Shown piece after piece: positions 33,301-44,513 of a stretch of DNA of 64,000 nucleotides (its first letter is position 1; every line of letters starts with the position of its first letter). Where the stretch lies: positions 248,001 to 312,000 of the forward strand of contig JAPTJF010000003.1 in NCBI GenBank assembly GCA_029339195.1, read 5' to 3'. The stretch is from Micractinium sp. NFX-FRZ (Eukaryota; Chlorophyta; Trebouxiophyceae; Chlorellales; Chlorellaceae). The notes under the pieces were generated by a model. It was not told where the DNA came from, did no database searches, and saw only the letters and a list, made by a program, of their open reading frames with translations. A program made the translations under genes and the position numbers.

Positions 33301-34880
33301 GGCACACAGCGCCAGCCAGCGCCGGCCAGGGCGTACATGCATCGCCCCTCCGCCTCACCCTCACCCTTGCTTCCTTGGCTGCAGGCAGCTGCGGGCCATG
33401 AGCGCGGGGCACATGGAGGCCCTCACCTCTTTATTAGCCCCAGGGGGTGCAGGCTCGCAGCCTGCGGGGCTGGCGGCCTTTGTCGCCACGCTCGACCCGG
33501 AGCACCGCCTGGAAGCTGTCAAGAGCCTGCTGCTGGCCACCCGGCTGTGCAACCCGGCGTGCTGCACGCTGTGGTCACCGCTGCGGCGGCAGTGCCTGGA
33601 TGCGCTGTGGCAGCAGGTGCAGGCAGACGAGGGCTGGGCTGCGCCGGACGAGGTGCGGCTGTGCCTAGGGAGGGGTGCGCTGCTTTGGCGAGGGTTAGTC
33701 AGCAGCATTTCATGCTCCACGAGAGGAGGGGCTGCTGGGCCGCTTGTCTGGGGTCCCGCCTCACCCTGGTGGCGACCATTGGGGGTGCAGGGGGCGCTTG
33801 CGGGGGGCGGCCTCCTCGCCATGCAGAGACGGTGGCGCATGGTGCCTCCGTCTGGCATGCCGGCACCGCTGTGCATGCATGCAGTACGGCAGGGGCTGTG
33901 CTGCATGCAGCAGCCATCCAAGTGACAGCTGTGCCCTGCTCACCCTGCCGGCATGCCACCCGACAGTCCCGCCTTCCTGCCGCCTCCCACACTTTGCGTT
34001 GCAGCTCATGCGCACGCCTGCCGTGCTGCTGGGCATCGCCACGCCAGCGCCCTCACCAGTGGCGTGGCTGGCATCTAAAGGAGCGCTGGGCTCGGCGGCC
34101 GCTGACCTGGCAGCCTTTGCCGCAGCCGTGCCGCCCAACAGCGAAATGGTGAGCCCCTGCTGTATACTGCTGTGTTTGCTGGCGTGGCGTGTTCCCTCGC
34201 CGCCTGCGCCCGCGCCTGTCTGTGCCTCAGCCTTCAGCCGGCGCTGCATGCGGCGTTGGCAGGCAGAAGGGGGTCCCTTGGGTGGCCTAACTCTGCGCAC
34301 TGCTGACGCCGTGCTTCCATACCCACCTCTCCTGCCTGCGCAGGTGCTCTATTCCGGCCTGCGCACAGTTGTCGACGCTTTGGGTGCGCTCAGCAGCGGG
34401 GCGGCCGGCATGTCGGTGCCGCCAGGCTCGGCACTTGCACAGCAGGCAGCCGCCCTGGCCGCCGCCGTTGCCCATGTGCGGGCAGCGGGTGTGTTGCAGG
34501 GCACCTGCGCCCACTATTCGGCGTTGATTGAGCGCCTGCGTTGCGAGGCCCTGCCACCAGCTGCGGCGGTGGCGGCAGCACTGCTGGAGTGGCAGCCCAC
34601 GGCAGAGGAGATGGCGGCAGGGCGGCTGGCAGCGGCGCAGGCGGCCGCCGGTCGCAGCTGCGCCTACCCACGCTGCGCGTGCCTGCGGGTGGTGGAGGAC
34701 GGCGGGCCGGCAGCGGGGCAGGGCAGTGGCACGCAGCGCTGCGGCGGCTGCCGTGCAGTGCGGTACTGCGGCACCGCCTGCTCCCACGCTGACTGGCGCG
34801 CGGGGCACAAGCGGGTGTGTGCAGCGCTGGCGGCGGCGCAGCAGCAGCAGCTGCAAGAGCACAAGCAGCAGCAGCAGTGA
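30326..34880 (+). CDS. MYND-finger protein, paralogue 2
   Basis: Seven exons join in phase: 30326-30492, 30749-31064, 31332-31488, 31753-33070, 33385-33652, 34005-34148 and 34344-34880 (968 aa). Exons 1 and 3 have exactly the lengths of MYND1 (167 and 157 nt). The long exon 4 has the family blocks AAAVAAQLPPER, MLRALPQVAA and LHTACCRAVHWRE, and carries an Ala-rich insert near its middle. The MYND finger near the C-terminus keeps all ligands (SCAYPRC, CGGC, RYCGTAC, GHKRVC). The protein ends in a short Gln/His/Lys tail where MYND1 has the long polyQ. The start aligns with MYND1 (MVDLLITS versus MVDVVITS). Function is unknown beyond a probable protein-protein adaptor role. Confidence 0.87.
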
Positions 34881-35306
34881 GTGTGCAACGACTGCGCGGC
34901 AGTGAGCATGCAGCAACCACAACCACAGCATGCCTGCCATGCGCCTGCTGTAGCGTTTTGAGAATAAGTTTTGTGCCACAAATTTTACGCTTCTGGTTAA
35001 AAATTTCAGGAAAACAGCATTCATAGATATCAGGAGAACAGCATTCATAAATATCAGGAGAAGAGCATTCATGTCAGGAATACAGCAGGAAGGCAGAGGC
35101 GCCACGTGGCAGACAAGGGTGCAAGTGGACACCATGCACGGGGCTCTAGCAAACAGGCTCCCAAGTTTAATCACGGTTGCGGTAGGGAAGCTTCATGAAT
35201 GCATTGCATCAACAAGTGATGCTGCACAGGCGCCCATGTTTCAGCGCGCCGCATCGTGGCTTCATGCCAGCCGGCGGTGCCTCCGGCAGCATCTCAAACC
35301 GCAGAC
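34881..35306. other. Convergent intergenic region
   Basis: This is 3' flanking DNA of MYND2 and of the first protease gene. A short tandem repeat of ATCAGGAGAACAGCATTCAT-like units (three copies, about 35006-35075) is the only structure seen. Confidence 0.55.
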
Positions 35307-38238
35307 TCAAAAGCTGAGGCTGGGGCTGGGGCTGGGGCTGGGGGTTGGGCTCGCGCTGGGGCTCGAGTCTGGGCTCGGACTTGCGCCGGGGCTCAGCCTC
35401 CGGCTCGGCAGTTTATTGATCATATCAATGATGGCTTCAAAGTGGACACGCACATCCGACTGCAACGACAGGATTCAAGATTCAGGACAGCATGTTGGGT
35501 TTTGGCGGGGTAGGCGGGAGGCAGGCAATTGGAGGTGCAGGCGGAAGGGGGGGCTTGGGGTTGTGCACCACCTCCGGGGCACCAAACCGCCAGTCAGGCT
35601 GCTGCACAGAGGCAGGCTGGTGGCGCCCTCGGCAGCTTCCACTTGCGCTGGCAGCTGCCCGGGGACGACCGCTGGTGCGCTACAGCCCTGGTGGGCGAGG
35701 CATGCAGGGGGCTGGCTGCGTGCTGCCCACCACAGGCGGGAGGTTTCTGCTGACAAGCGCATGTTGGCACTCACGTAATGGCCGTACTCCAGAAGGCCTG
35801 CAGCCGCCCACTGCCCGCAGGGCGGCCCGTAACTGGTGACTCCAATCACGCCCCACGTGCCACTTTCACGGTTCAGGCGCAGGAGAGGGCCGCCTGCAAC
35901 AGGGTGTGCAGCACAACTTAGTTGATTTGCTCCTTTTGCTGGGCACCCGAAAAAGAGCAGCACTGGGCACTGGGTTGCTTCCCGTTGAAAGCACTGCTGT
36001 CAGGAAGCAGCGGCGTGAGAGCCGAGCGGAACATCCCACGGGCTGGGCACATACTGTTCACGCGTGCCACTGCATCTTGGATGGGCACACAAGGAGCAGC
36101 GCAAGCCGCGGCGTGGCTTGGCATAGCACAGCACGACGTGATGCAAGGCACGGCGCGGCACGGCATGGCACACCACACATGCCCACAGCATGGCGCGGCA
36201 CATTCCCCGCCGCGCACCAGAATCTCCCTGGCAAGTATTGGCATCACCGCCAGCGCAGATGGTGTCATTAAACTTTGTGGGGCACCGGTCTCCCAAATAG
36301 TTGACCGTTGCATAACTGCGGCGGGCAAGTGTGGGGAGGGCAAAATGTGGGGGTGCAACATCTCAGCACAGCCCACCGATCAAGCGGGCAGACCAGGAAA
36401 GTATGCAGCAATGGGACTGTGACAGGAAACGCGTGCGCCGACAGGTGGTGGGCCCGGGCTCAGCGCGTGCCAAGGCAGAATGGCAGGGATGCAAACAGGC
36501 GGCCAAGCCTCGCACTCACTGCATCGTGTTGGTCGTGGTAACGCCGTCCCAGTCACCCAACACAGTCTGGTCCGTGTCGCCATACCCAGCAATCTGCAGG
36601 ACAGCGGACACCGGAGTACCATGTGTCTGTGCAAAGCAGGCCCGAACTGGCGGCGGTAAGCAGGCATGGCAGCGGAAGGTAAGCGCAAGTAGCAGCAGCG
36701 ACAAGCGGCATCAGTCAGCGGGGTGAACGCAGCAAGCGCGGGTGCCAGCGGCATGATGCAGGCCCAGGCAGCCACAAGCAGCCGCACAGATGTGCTTTGC
36801 CAAGCGTGCCACAGCGTGGCCTCAAAGGCACCACCACCAGCGCAGGTGCACCGCCCCCAGGGGCACATAGGCTGCCGCAGGCAGCCATGCCCAACACACG
36901 TGCCAAAAAAAGGTCACATAGGCTGACGCAGGCAGCCACGCCCAGGCACACGTGCCAAAAAAGGGGCAGCACTCTCACCCACAGCTGCTCCCCATCGGTG
37001 AGCTCGTATTCTGTGGACACAATTCCATCAGCGGGGGTGGTGGTGGCATCCTCTGACAGCTCCACCACTGCCACGTCATAGGGCGCCACCGTGAGGTTGC
37101 GTTCCATGGTGGATTCCCGGGATTCAAATACGTAGCCTGCAGCATGGCAGCCAAGGGGCGGGCGAGGTGGGGGGTGGGAGTGCAGGTGGCGCTTGCCCGG
37201 TTCATGGTCCATGCGACAGGCATGCATGTGCGCTGCGCTGCCTGGGCTGCCTCATGCGGCTGCCTCAGCCCAGCTCTTTGGCGTAGCATGGACTATGGTC
37301 CGCCCATGCAGGGCGGGGCGGTGAAGGGCATTTGGCAGCCCTGGAGCAATCTACACCCTCCGTATGTTTGGCAACCAAGAAGCTGACATGAAGTTCAGGG
37401 GATGCCCTGGGCATCCAACTTGGACTTACTGGGGTGGACATGGATGTAGGACAGCGGGATGAGGCGGTCCCACTCCCCCTCGATGCGCACAGACACGTTG
37501 TTGGCATAGTCAACGTGGTCGGAGAACGTCCCATTCTCAAAGAAGCAGTGCGCAGCTGCAGGCAGGCGTGAGAGGATGCATGCGGATGAGGGGCTAGCGG
37601 GCGTGCGTAGGGTGAGCCGATATGCATCGACACCGTGAACCCTAAATCAACAAATATCTTGCCGCCAACCCAGCAGGTGCCGGTGTGAGGCACCCGCCCC
37701 CACTGCCGCCATCCTGTGCATCAGGGCTGCATGTCCGAACACAGAGCGGCAGAGCGGCAGCTATCCCCCGCTTGACCATGGGCAGCTGGCAGCCCAGTAG
37801 GTGCATCACCACCGCAGCCCCCGGGCGCACCTGTGAGCACGACGTTACTGGTGACGAGGGTGCCGGTGCAGAAGGGGGTCATATTATATTAGTGAGCTCC
37901 GCCTCCACAGTGGCCGGCGTGCGGTAGAAGGCGACGATGAAGTTGAGCACATCCGAGGCGCCACTGTCTGCTGCGGTGCCATTGAAGACGCGGGTGCTGA
38001 CGCCAGCACGCAGCTTGCGGCCTGCACAGGGGGGCAGATGAGGCGCAGATAAGGCAGCGCAGAAGCGGCGGCAAGCGCGGCGGCGGCACCGCCTAGCCAG
38101 CGGCGGGACGGGTCGTGCTGCTTTGCAGGGCGCTGCCACGGTGGCCTGCGCGAGCGGCCAGCACTCACCCGCAGCCAAAGAGGCTGTGCAGAGAAGCAGC
38201 AGCGCCAGCAAGGCGCTGGTGCGGGAAGTGGGAGACAT
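35307..38238 (-). CDS. S1-family serine protease A, with 8-bp frame break and Pro/Ser tail
   Basis: Eight exons on the minus strand: 38238-38169, 38021-37831, 37555-37430, 37136-36979, 36593-36520, 36315-36218, 35893-35775 and 35459-35307. A signal peptide (LLALLLLCTASLAAG) is followed by a propeptide-like stretch and the catalytic domain. The triad is visible: His in LTAAHCF, Asp in PYDVAVVELS, Ser in CQGDSGGPL (split by an intron). The residue six before Ser is Asn, so trypsin specificity is not expected. The C-terminus has an unusual SPSPSPSPSLSF tail like hydroxyproline-rich cell-wall proteins. Exon 2 is 191 nt, where the neighbouring paralogue's is 183. An 8-bp excess near 37881-37895 brings a stop into frame. 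All other exons are intact, so it is either a young pseudogene or a sequence error. If active, it would be a secreted endopeptidase. Confidence 0.75.
36864..36967 (-). repeat. Two-copy 51-bp intron repeat in protease A
   Basis: Two adjacent units of about 51 bp (CACATAGGCTG-CGCAGGCAGCCA...CACGTGCCAAAAAA) lie in the intron right beside the exon 4 donor (36979/36978). They are about 90 percent alike by eye. The unit does not visibly include exon sequence. Confidence 0.85.
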
Positions 38239-39521
38239 GCCCGGAGCGGAGCCTGCCTGCTAAAGTTACTCGAACGAATGACCAAAGAAGGAAGAAATCA
38301 GTGTGGGACGGGTGGACGGGCGGGTTTTATGCCGCTGCCTCACGCCATGCGGCACGCCGCTTCCTTGCACCTTCGGGTCACTGAGTGGAGCCTGACTGGG
38401 GGCTGACTTCAGATTGCTTCGGAGCTGGATGGCTGACGCAGAGGGGCAACTTTATTGGGAACGCAAGTCGGTCAAGCAGGTTGTGACCCATCTATACGGC
38501 AGCTGCAGGCCAGCGGGACAGCCGCCGGGAGGAGGCGCCGCTCCCTCCGACCCTCCCTGTTGCTGAGGAGGGACGCTGTCGCCACGCCTGCGAGGTGCGC
38601 CTTCACCCCTGTGCCACATGTAATCCTGCACGTCTACATGATCTCAAGAGCTGTGACAGCGTGTGGGTGTTCACGGTAGGAGTGGAGAAGGGGCATGTGT
38701 GTCGGTGCAAGGGGCACTGTCCGGGACGGGGACGGCAGCCCGCCCGGCGTCCAGCCCAACCGGGACTCTGCCCTATTGTTGCATACCGGCCAAGACACCC
38801 GTAAGGACCTCGACTAGTTTGATAAATCCATTGGTAATCACAGGTTGGCCTCACTCGCGATCGCTCCATTGCTGGTACGACGAGTGCTGGCAGTGTGCCC
38901 GCCGCCCGCTGGCGCCCGCACTGCCCCCTGCTGCATGCCTGTGGGGTTCTTCTGCATGTGGCACTTCCCACCAGCTCACCAGTGCCTGTGTCAGCTTCCT
39001 GTGGCTGTGTGCAAGGGATGGGATGAGGCGGTGAAGCTTTCCTGTCACCAATGCGAACCGGGCGCGCCGCAGGCCGTATGAGCAATCGTTTACAATGCGC
39101 CAGTTGGTGGCCTGGCCATTTTGAACAGTCACGGTTGCTGAAAACCACAATTGCAGTGCCAATATTGTGTCATGAATTTCAGACAGTGATCAGGAGCAGG
39201 AGGCACAACCCGCCGGCGCATGAGGGCTCTGGCGGAGCACCACACGTGTGGTGCTGTCCCACATTGGCGTGCTGGGCTGCGTGCGCGCCCATGTCAGGCA
39301 CGCACACAAGCGGCTGGCATGCAAGGGCCACAAACAGGGCACAGTGCACTTGAAACGTAGTCGAGGCAATGCTAAGGAGATGGGGAAAGAATCGTGTCGA
39401 GCGCAGTCAGTTGGCGGCGCCGCTGCTGCCGGAGCACGCCAGGCATGCTGCACCCGCCAGCGCAGGTGCGGCTTCGAGTTGCTGTACGATTGATCTGTGT
39501 GCTACAGCTTGGCCTTCCGAC
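38239..39521. other. Intergenic region between the two proteases
   Basis: It lies between the 5' end of protease A and the 3' end of protease B on the same strand. No further exons are seen. Several TGTAA signals on the minus strand (for example TTACA near 39090 on the plus) could terminate protease B. Confidence 0.45.
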
Positions 39522-42102
39522 TTAGAGCGAGTTGACCATCTCGACGATGTGGTCACTGTAGAAGCGCACATCAGTCTGCAGGCAAAGCGGCACACATTGG
39601 AGGGGGGAGGCGGGGGGGCGACACGAAGGTTGTCAGTTAGCGATCAAATGACACGCTTGGTCGCCGACAGATTGCCTCCAGGGTGTTGTCGCTGGTTGCA
39701 GCTGCATGGGTGCCTCCTCCACCACCAGGCGTGGCACTCCCCTACCCGGGCATGGCACTCACAAAGGCCCCATTTCCCCCCGCCCAACCCCAGGCATGCC
39801 ACCCCCCCGCCTGCACCAGGCATGCCACCTCCCGCTTAGACCAGGCATGCCAGTGGCACTTACAAAGTACGAGTACTCCTCAGCGCCCACAGCCGCATGT
39901 GCCCCGCAGGGAGGGGTATGGCTGGAGATGCCCACCAGCATGAGCAGGTCGGGGTTGGAGGGGTCCTGGATGAGCAGGGGGCCGCCTGCAGGCAAGGAAG
40001 GGCAGGCGAGTGCTCCATCAATACCATGGGATGAACGGCGGCAGCATGCACTTGCCTGACCAGCAGCACCCGTGCCGGCTGGTGAGGGCACGGCGCAACG
40101 GTTGCATGCGCATGAGGCAGCTGCTCAGGCAGCCCAGCGTGACCAGCGCCGGGCACGGAGCAACCGTGCACGGTTGCGGCAGCTGCCCTGCCCACGCACC
40201 AGAGTCGCCCTGGCAAATGGAGGAGGTGCCGCCAGCGCACAGCGTGCCCTCAAACCGTTGGCCTCCGGGGCAGTCGCTGGACAGATAGTTCTTCACAGGG
40301 GCATACCTGCAACGCATTCCAGGGCAAGCGGCACGGCTGCATGCTGAGCCCCACGGCAGGGCGGGCGGGCATTTGGGCTGGGCGGCAGCCAGGCTGGGCT
40401 GCGTTGGGTCGGGCGACATGCAAAGTGGCGGGACAGAACACATCACAGGCAAAGCTTTGATTGCATTTAAGCTGGCTCCAAAGGCAGCCTCAGGTCAGCT
40501 TTGGCATAGCACACGCATGCACAACGTACCGCAGGGTGTTGGTAGTGGTGGTGGTCATGTTGTCTGTCTGGTCGACATCGCCGTATCCAGCAACCTGCAT
40601 GGTGCAAGCCAGGGAGTGGCAGCAGTGACAGCACGGTCGAGGGGTGCCTGGGCCTGCTGGTAAGCCGCCGCCCAGATGCCAGCATCGCAGGCAGGCCAGC
40701 GCCAGACAGCATGGCGGCAGCGCCGGCATATCCACAGGCTGCCGTTGTGCCTGCCTGTCGGTGGGGAACCGTCCAGCCTGGAACAGGCTGGGCTAGGCAG
40801 CATATGCATGCATGCATGCATGCACTGGGTGGGCCTGCAGGCACTTACCAGCATCTGGTGGTCGGCGGTCAGCGGGACGCCATTGTCCAGCACGGCCACG
40901 GGGGTGATTGCTGATTCCACCGACAGCCTGGCCACTGCCACGTCAAAGGGCACAATGCCCCGGGCGCTGGGATCCTCGGAGGCCTCGTGCACGTAGCCTG
41001 CAGGCCACCAGTGAGGTTGTGGGGGTGAGGGTGAACAGCAGCCAGGCTGGCGGTGCGCCGGGGCGTGTGGTATGGCATGCGGGTGGCGGCTGGCATCCTG
41101 TGGCAAGGTCACCGATGATCACCCGACTGATGTGTTTAGGCACGCGGCACACACACAGTGCGGTGCAGGGCGTGGGTGTGGCCTGCTGTGCTGCGCTGCG
41201 CTGAGCCGTGCTGCGCTATGGTGCGCTCGGCTCACCGGGGTGGACTTGGATGAAAGACAGAGGGATGATGCGGTCCTTCTCCCCCTCGATGACCACGGAG
41301 TATGAGCTGGCAGAGCTAACAGTGAACTGCCCAGCCGTGTCCACAAAGCAGTGAGCGGCTGCAGGCAAGGACGCCACAGGGCAGCGGGGCAGCGGGTGAG
41401 GCGCGCGCGCGTGCAGCGCCCGGCAGCACCTGCACACCGCGGGCAAGCTTGAGTTGCTGCCCCAAGCAAGGTAAACTGCGCGACCAACGCGCAGAGCCGT
41501 TGCGGCACCGCGCTGCAAGTGCAGGCCGGGGCTTGACCCGCCCACCGGGCATGCTGGCGATCGACGTGCGGCGCACGCACCTGACAGCACGACATTGCCG
41601 GTGATGAGGCTGCCGGTGCAGATGGGGGTCATTGCGTCTGCCTCCTCCTGAGTGGTTGGGGTGCGGTACAGGGCTACGAGGAAGCCCAGCGTTGCAGACT
41701 GATCGGGTGTGACCTCGGTGCCGTTGAAGATGCGGGGGCTGGCGCCAGCACGCAGCCTGCGGCCTGCAGCAGGCGGGCGGGGGACATGGCAGGGGGCGGC
41801 GTAAGTGATCGTGCTGAGGATGCAAGTCTCGCCCTCAGCCACACCATTTGGGGGTCGTGCTCTTTGCGGAGCCCCTCGGTGGCGCAACGCCCAGTCGGTC
41901 AGGGGCGGGGTGTTGGCGGCAGCGGCGGCAGGTGGCGGCAGGCGGCGGCAGGCGGCGGCAAGTCCAGGCCTGCCTTGTGCACATCTCTGGCAACGTCGCT
42001 GATCAGCAATCGCTCACCCTCAGCGAAGCAAGTGAAGTGAGCGGTGCACAAGAGCAGCAGCGCCACAAGGGCACCGCTGCGGAACGGGCGGTCGCGAGCC
42101 AT
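39522..42102 (-). CDS. S1-family serine protease B, intact
   Basis: Eight exons join in phase on the minus strand: 42102-42018, 41763-41581, 41358-41236, 40997-40849, 40594-40530, 40306-40200, 39985-39864 and 39575-39522 (295 aa). Intron positions and phases equal those of protease A, so the pair is a tandem duplication. A signal peptide (about 1-27, LVALLLLCTAHF core) leads into RIFNG, a likely activation-site region. The triad residues are in LSAAHCF, PFDVAVARLS and CQGDSGGPL. The S1-pocket position six before Ser is Ser, as in chymotrypsin, and the 215-216 segment (SSHTPP) is atypical, so specificity is uncertain. A secreted or vacuolar endopeptidase is likely. It lacks the Pro/Ser tail of protease A. 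Confidence 0.9.
39755..39866 (-). repeat. Copies of a 5' splice junction in protease B intron 7
   Basis: The donor of exon 7 (plus strand GGCACTTACAAAG, 39856-39868) has a similar copy at about 39757-39776 (GGCACTCACAAAG). CCAGGCATGCCA occurs three times between them (near 39791, 39817 and 39841), so the whole stretch is a short tandem array starting at the splice site. Confidence 0.65.
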
Positions 42103-43131
42103 GGCTGGGCAGGGGTAGTTGACGAGTATGAAAAATCGATCAAGGAACTTCAAAACAAACTGATAATGGATGGCATGGCGGGGTTGCCCGGTCGCTTTAT
42201 GCGCCGACAGACGCGGCTGGGTCTGTGCAGGTTCAGTGCACCTTCCGCACCTGCAACTGCCTGGCGGGTTCCGCCATGCGCCAGCTGCTGTTAAACGCAC
42301 CAGATATGGGAGCTGTGATGCAACGCCACAGCCATCGGTGCGGAAGTGAATATGTAGATGCACCAGAGTGGCCGCTGCAGGGGGCGGGGACTTGCCGTGT
42401 GAGGGCGGCGGCAAGGCACCAGCCGCAACTGCACTGAATGCGCTTCCCGCCGTGCTGGAAGGCGCTCGCCAGCCGGGTCTCTATGTTGTCTAAGTGGGCG
42501 GGCCTCCCAGGCCGTGGACTCTGGACCAGGCAAGCTGCCTTGGTGCCCTCACCCGACCGCTTGCCGCCCTGCTTGTGCAGTCTGGGCGGTCTGCAGGCAC
42601 GGGCAGGCTGCCTAAGAGAGCGGGGCAACAGGGTGAGATGCGCAAAACCGGTCATATTCCATTCATAACTGCCGGCATGATCAGTTTGTGCACCTTGAGG
42701 TGCTGCAGATGGGCGCCCCTGCTGTGCTGTGCTGCGCCCGGCAAGACTGGAGCAGCTCGGCTGCGGCACGGGTGTAGGCATGCGATGCCCCGCCAATGGT
42801 CCACCGATCCAGACTGACCTCCCCCTTGAAGCGCACGAGTGTGATGTGCGTGTAGCGCCGAGCCATTCCTCAGGTGCGCGCGGACGGCGAGTGCAGCACC
42901 GGCGGACGGTGCCGGAGCAATTGCACAGCAGCAATTGCCAGCCGCCGGCAGGGGCGGCAAGTGCCAATCTTGAAGCGCCTCCGCCACCGCCGCCGCCACT
43001 GCCACCGCCCCCGGCCGCCTACCCCGCTCATGGTCCTCCCTTTCCCGCTCCGTGCACGCCATCCACCCTCTCGTTTTGCAGCTGTACGGCTCTCTCTCAG
43101 TGTGCCCAGTACGTGCCCGTGTGCGCACACT
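42103..43131. other. Divergent intergenic region
   Basis: It lies between the start codons of protease B (minus) and MYND3 (plus). It must hold both promoters. No open frame in it joins to either gene and I recognise no motif. Confidence 0.45.
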
Positions 43132-44464
43132 ATGGAGGCGCTCATCAACTCTCTCCTCTCCGACATCTGCCAGCTGGGCAGCCGGGACACCCGGGGGGCG
43201 GCAGCCCTCACACTGCGTGCAGCCCGCTTCTCATCTGAGCTCAGCGACATGGTCGAGCGCATGAACGAAGCAGATGCAGGGCGTGCGCTGGCGAGGTGTG
43301 GGGGGGGGTGAGCCGTTTTGGTGATGTCACTAGCAAGGCACCGCAGCTGGCTGCTCGCACCTGCCAGTGCTGCCCGCACATTTTGCACCAGGCCTCCTGT
43401 TTGTGAGCATTCGTGTGCCTCCCATTTGTGGGCACTTGTGTGCTCCCCACGCATGACAGCACTGCCGCACACCCCCACTTGCCTGCCACTCGTCCGGAAG
43501 CCACCTCCCGCCCCCTCAACCCACAACACAGGCGGCGCCTCCACCCACCCTGCCTTCTAACGCCCCCCTCTGCCGTCACGTCCCGCCTGCCGACCCTGCA
43601 GGGCCGTGGGCCCCGCCTGCCAGCGCCTGGTGACCGCCTGCTGCACCCAGTTTGGGCTGCAGGTGCTGAGCACCTCCGACGCTGCTGCCAAGGTGGCGGG
43701 CGCCCAGCTGTTCGCCGCTGTAGTGCTGGCAAACTCGTGCTGCGTGCTGTATCGCGCCAGCTGTCCCGCCCCGAGCGCCGCCACCCTCAAGGCGCTGTAC
43801 TGCTGCGTGGAGCTGCTGCTGGAGCCGGGGCGCGAGGTGCTGGAGAGCTACAACGCGCCCAGGCACTCGGTGCCCGGTGCAGGCGCCGAATTTGCGGAGC
43901 TCGCGCTGGGTAGCCAGGTGTGTTTCCATCTGCTCCGCTCCGCTCTGCCTGGCTGAGGCCTGGGAGCAGGGCTGCGACTGGGTTCAGGACCTGGGTTCAG
44001 ACCTGTGCGCAGTCACCCTTGCACCGCAACCAGTGCATGAACCATGCACATGTGCCATCGCGCCCCCGCTGTCGGCTTGGTCTGCCCCCTCCCGTGCCTG
44101 ACAGCTGGCGTCGCCTCTGGCTCCCGTTCCTGCTGGCTCCCTTGTCTCGCACCCTCGGGCCCCTCAACTCCTTCCTCTCCGTCTTCCGCCTCCTCCCCTT
44201 TTGCCCTTCCCCCCAGGTCGACCTCATGCTCACGCTCCTCCAGTCAACGGCGATTGAGATGGGCGATGTGGACCAGTTTCTGCAAGAGCTCGCGCCGGCC
44301 GAGCCGCTCATGGCGTGGCTCGGCGCTGCGGCCAAGGCAGCGCTGGCGCTGCACGGCGCCTCGCTGGGCAGGGGTGAGGCGCGGCGCTGCTGCTGCCGCT
44401 GCTGCCGCTGCTGCCGCTGCTGCTGCTGCAGTGTTGCTGGCGCTGCTGCTGGCGCTGCTGCTGG

Positions 44465-44513
<49 letters not shown>

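Noticed and set aside
35256..35778. Gly/Leu repeat protein on the plus strand
   Set aside because: Antisense of the Ser/Pro tail exon and the preceding exon of protease A.
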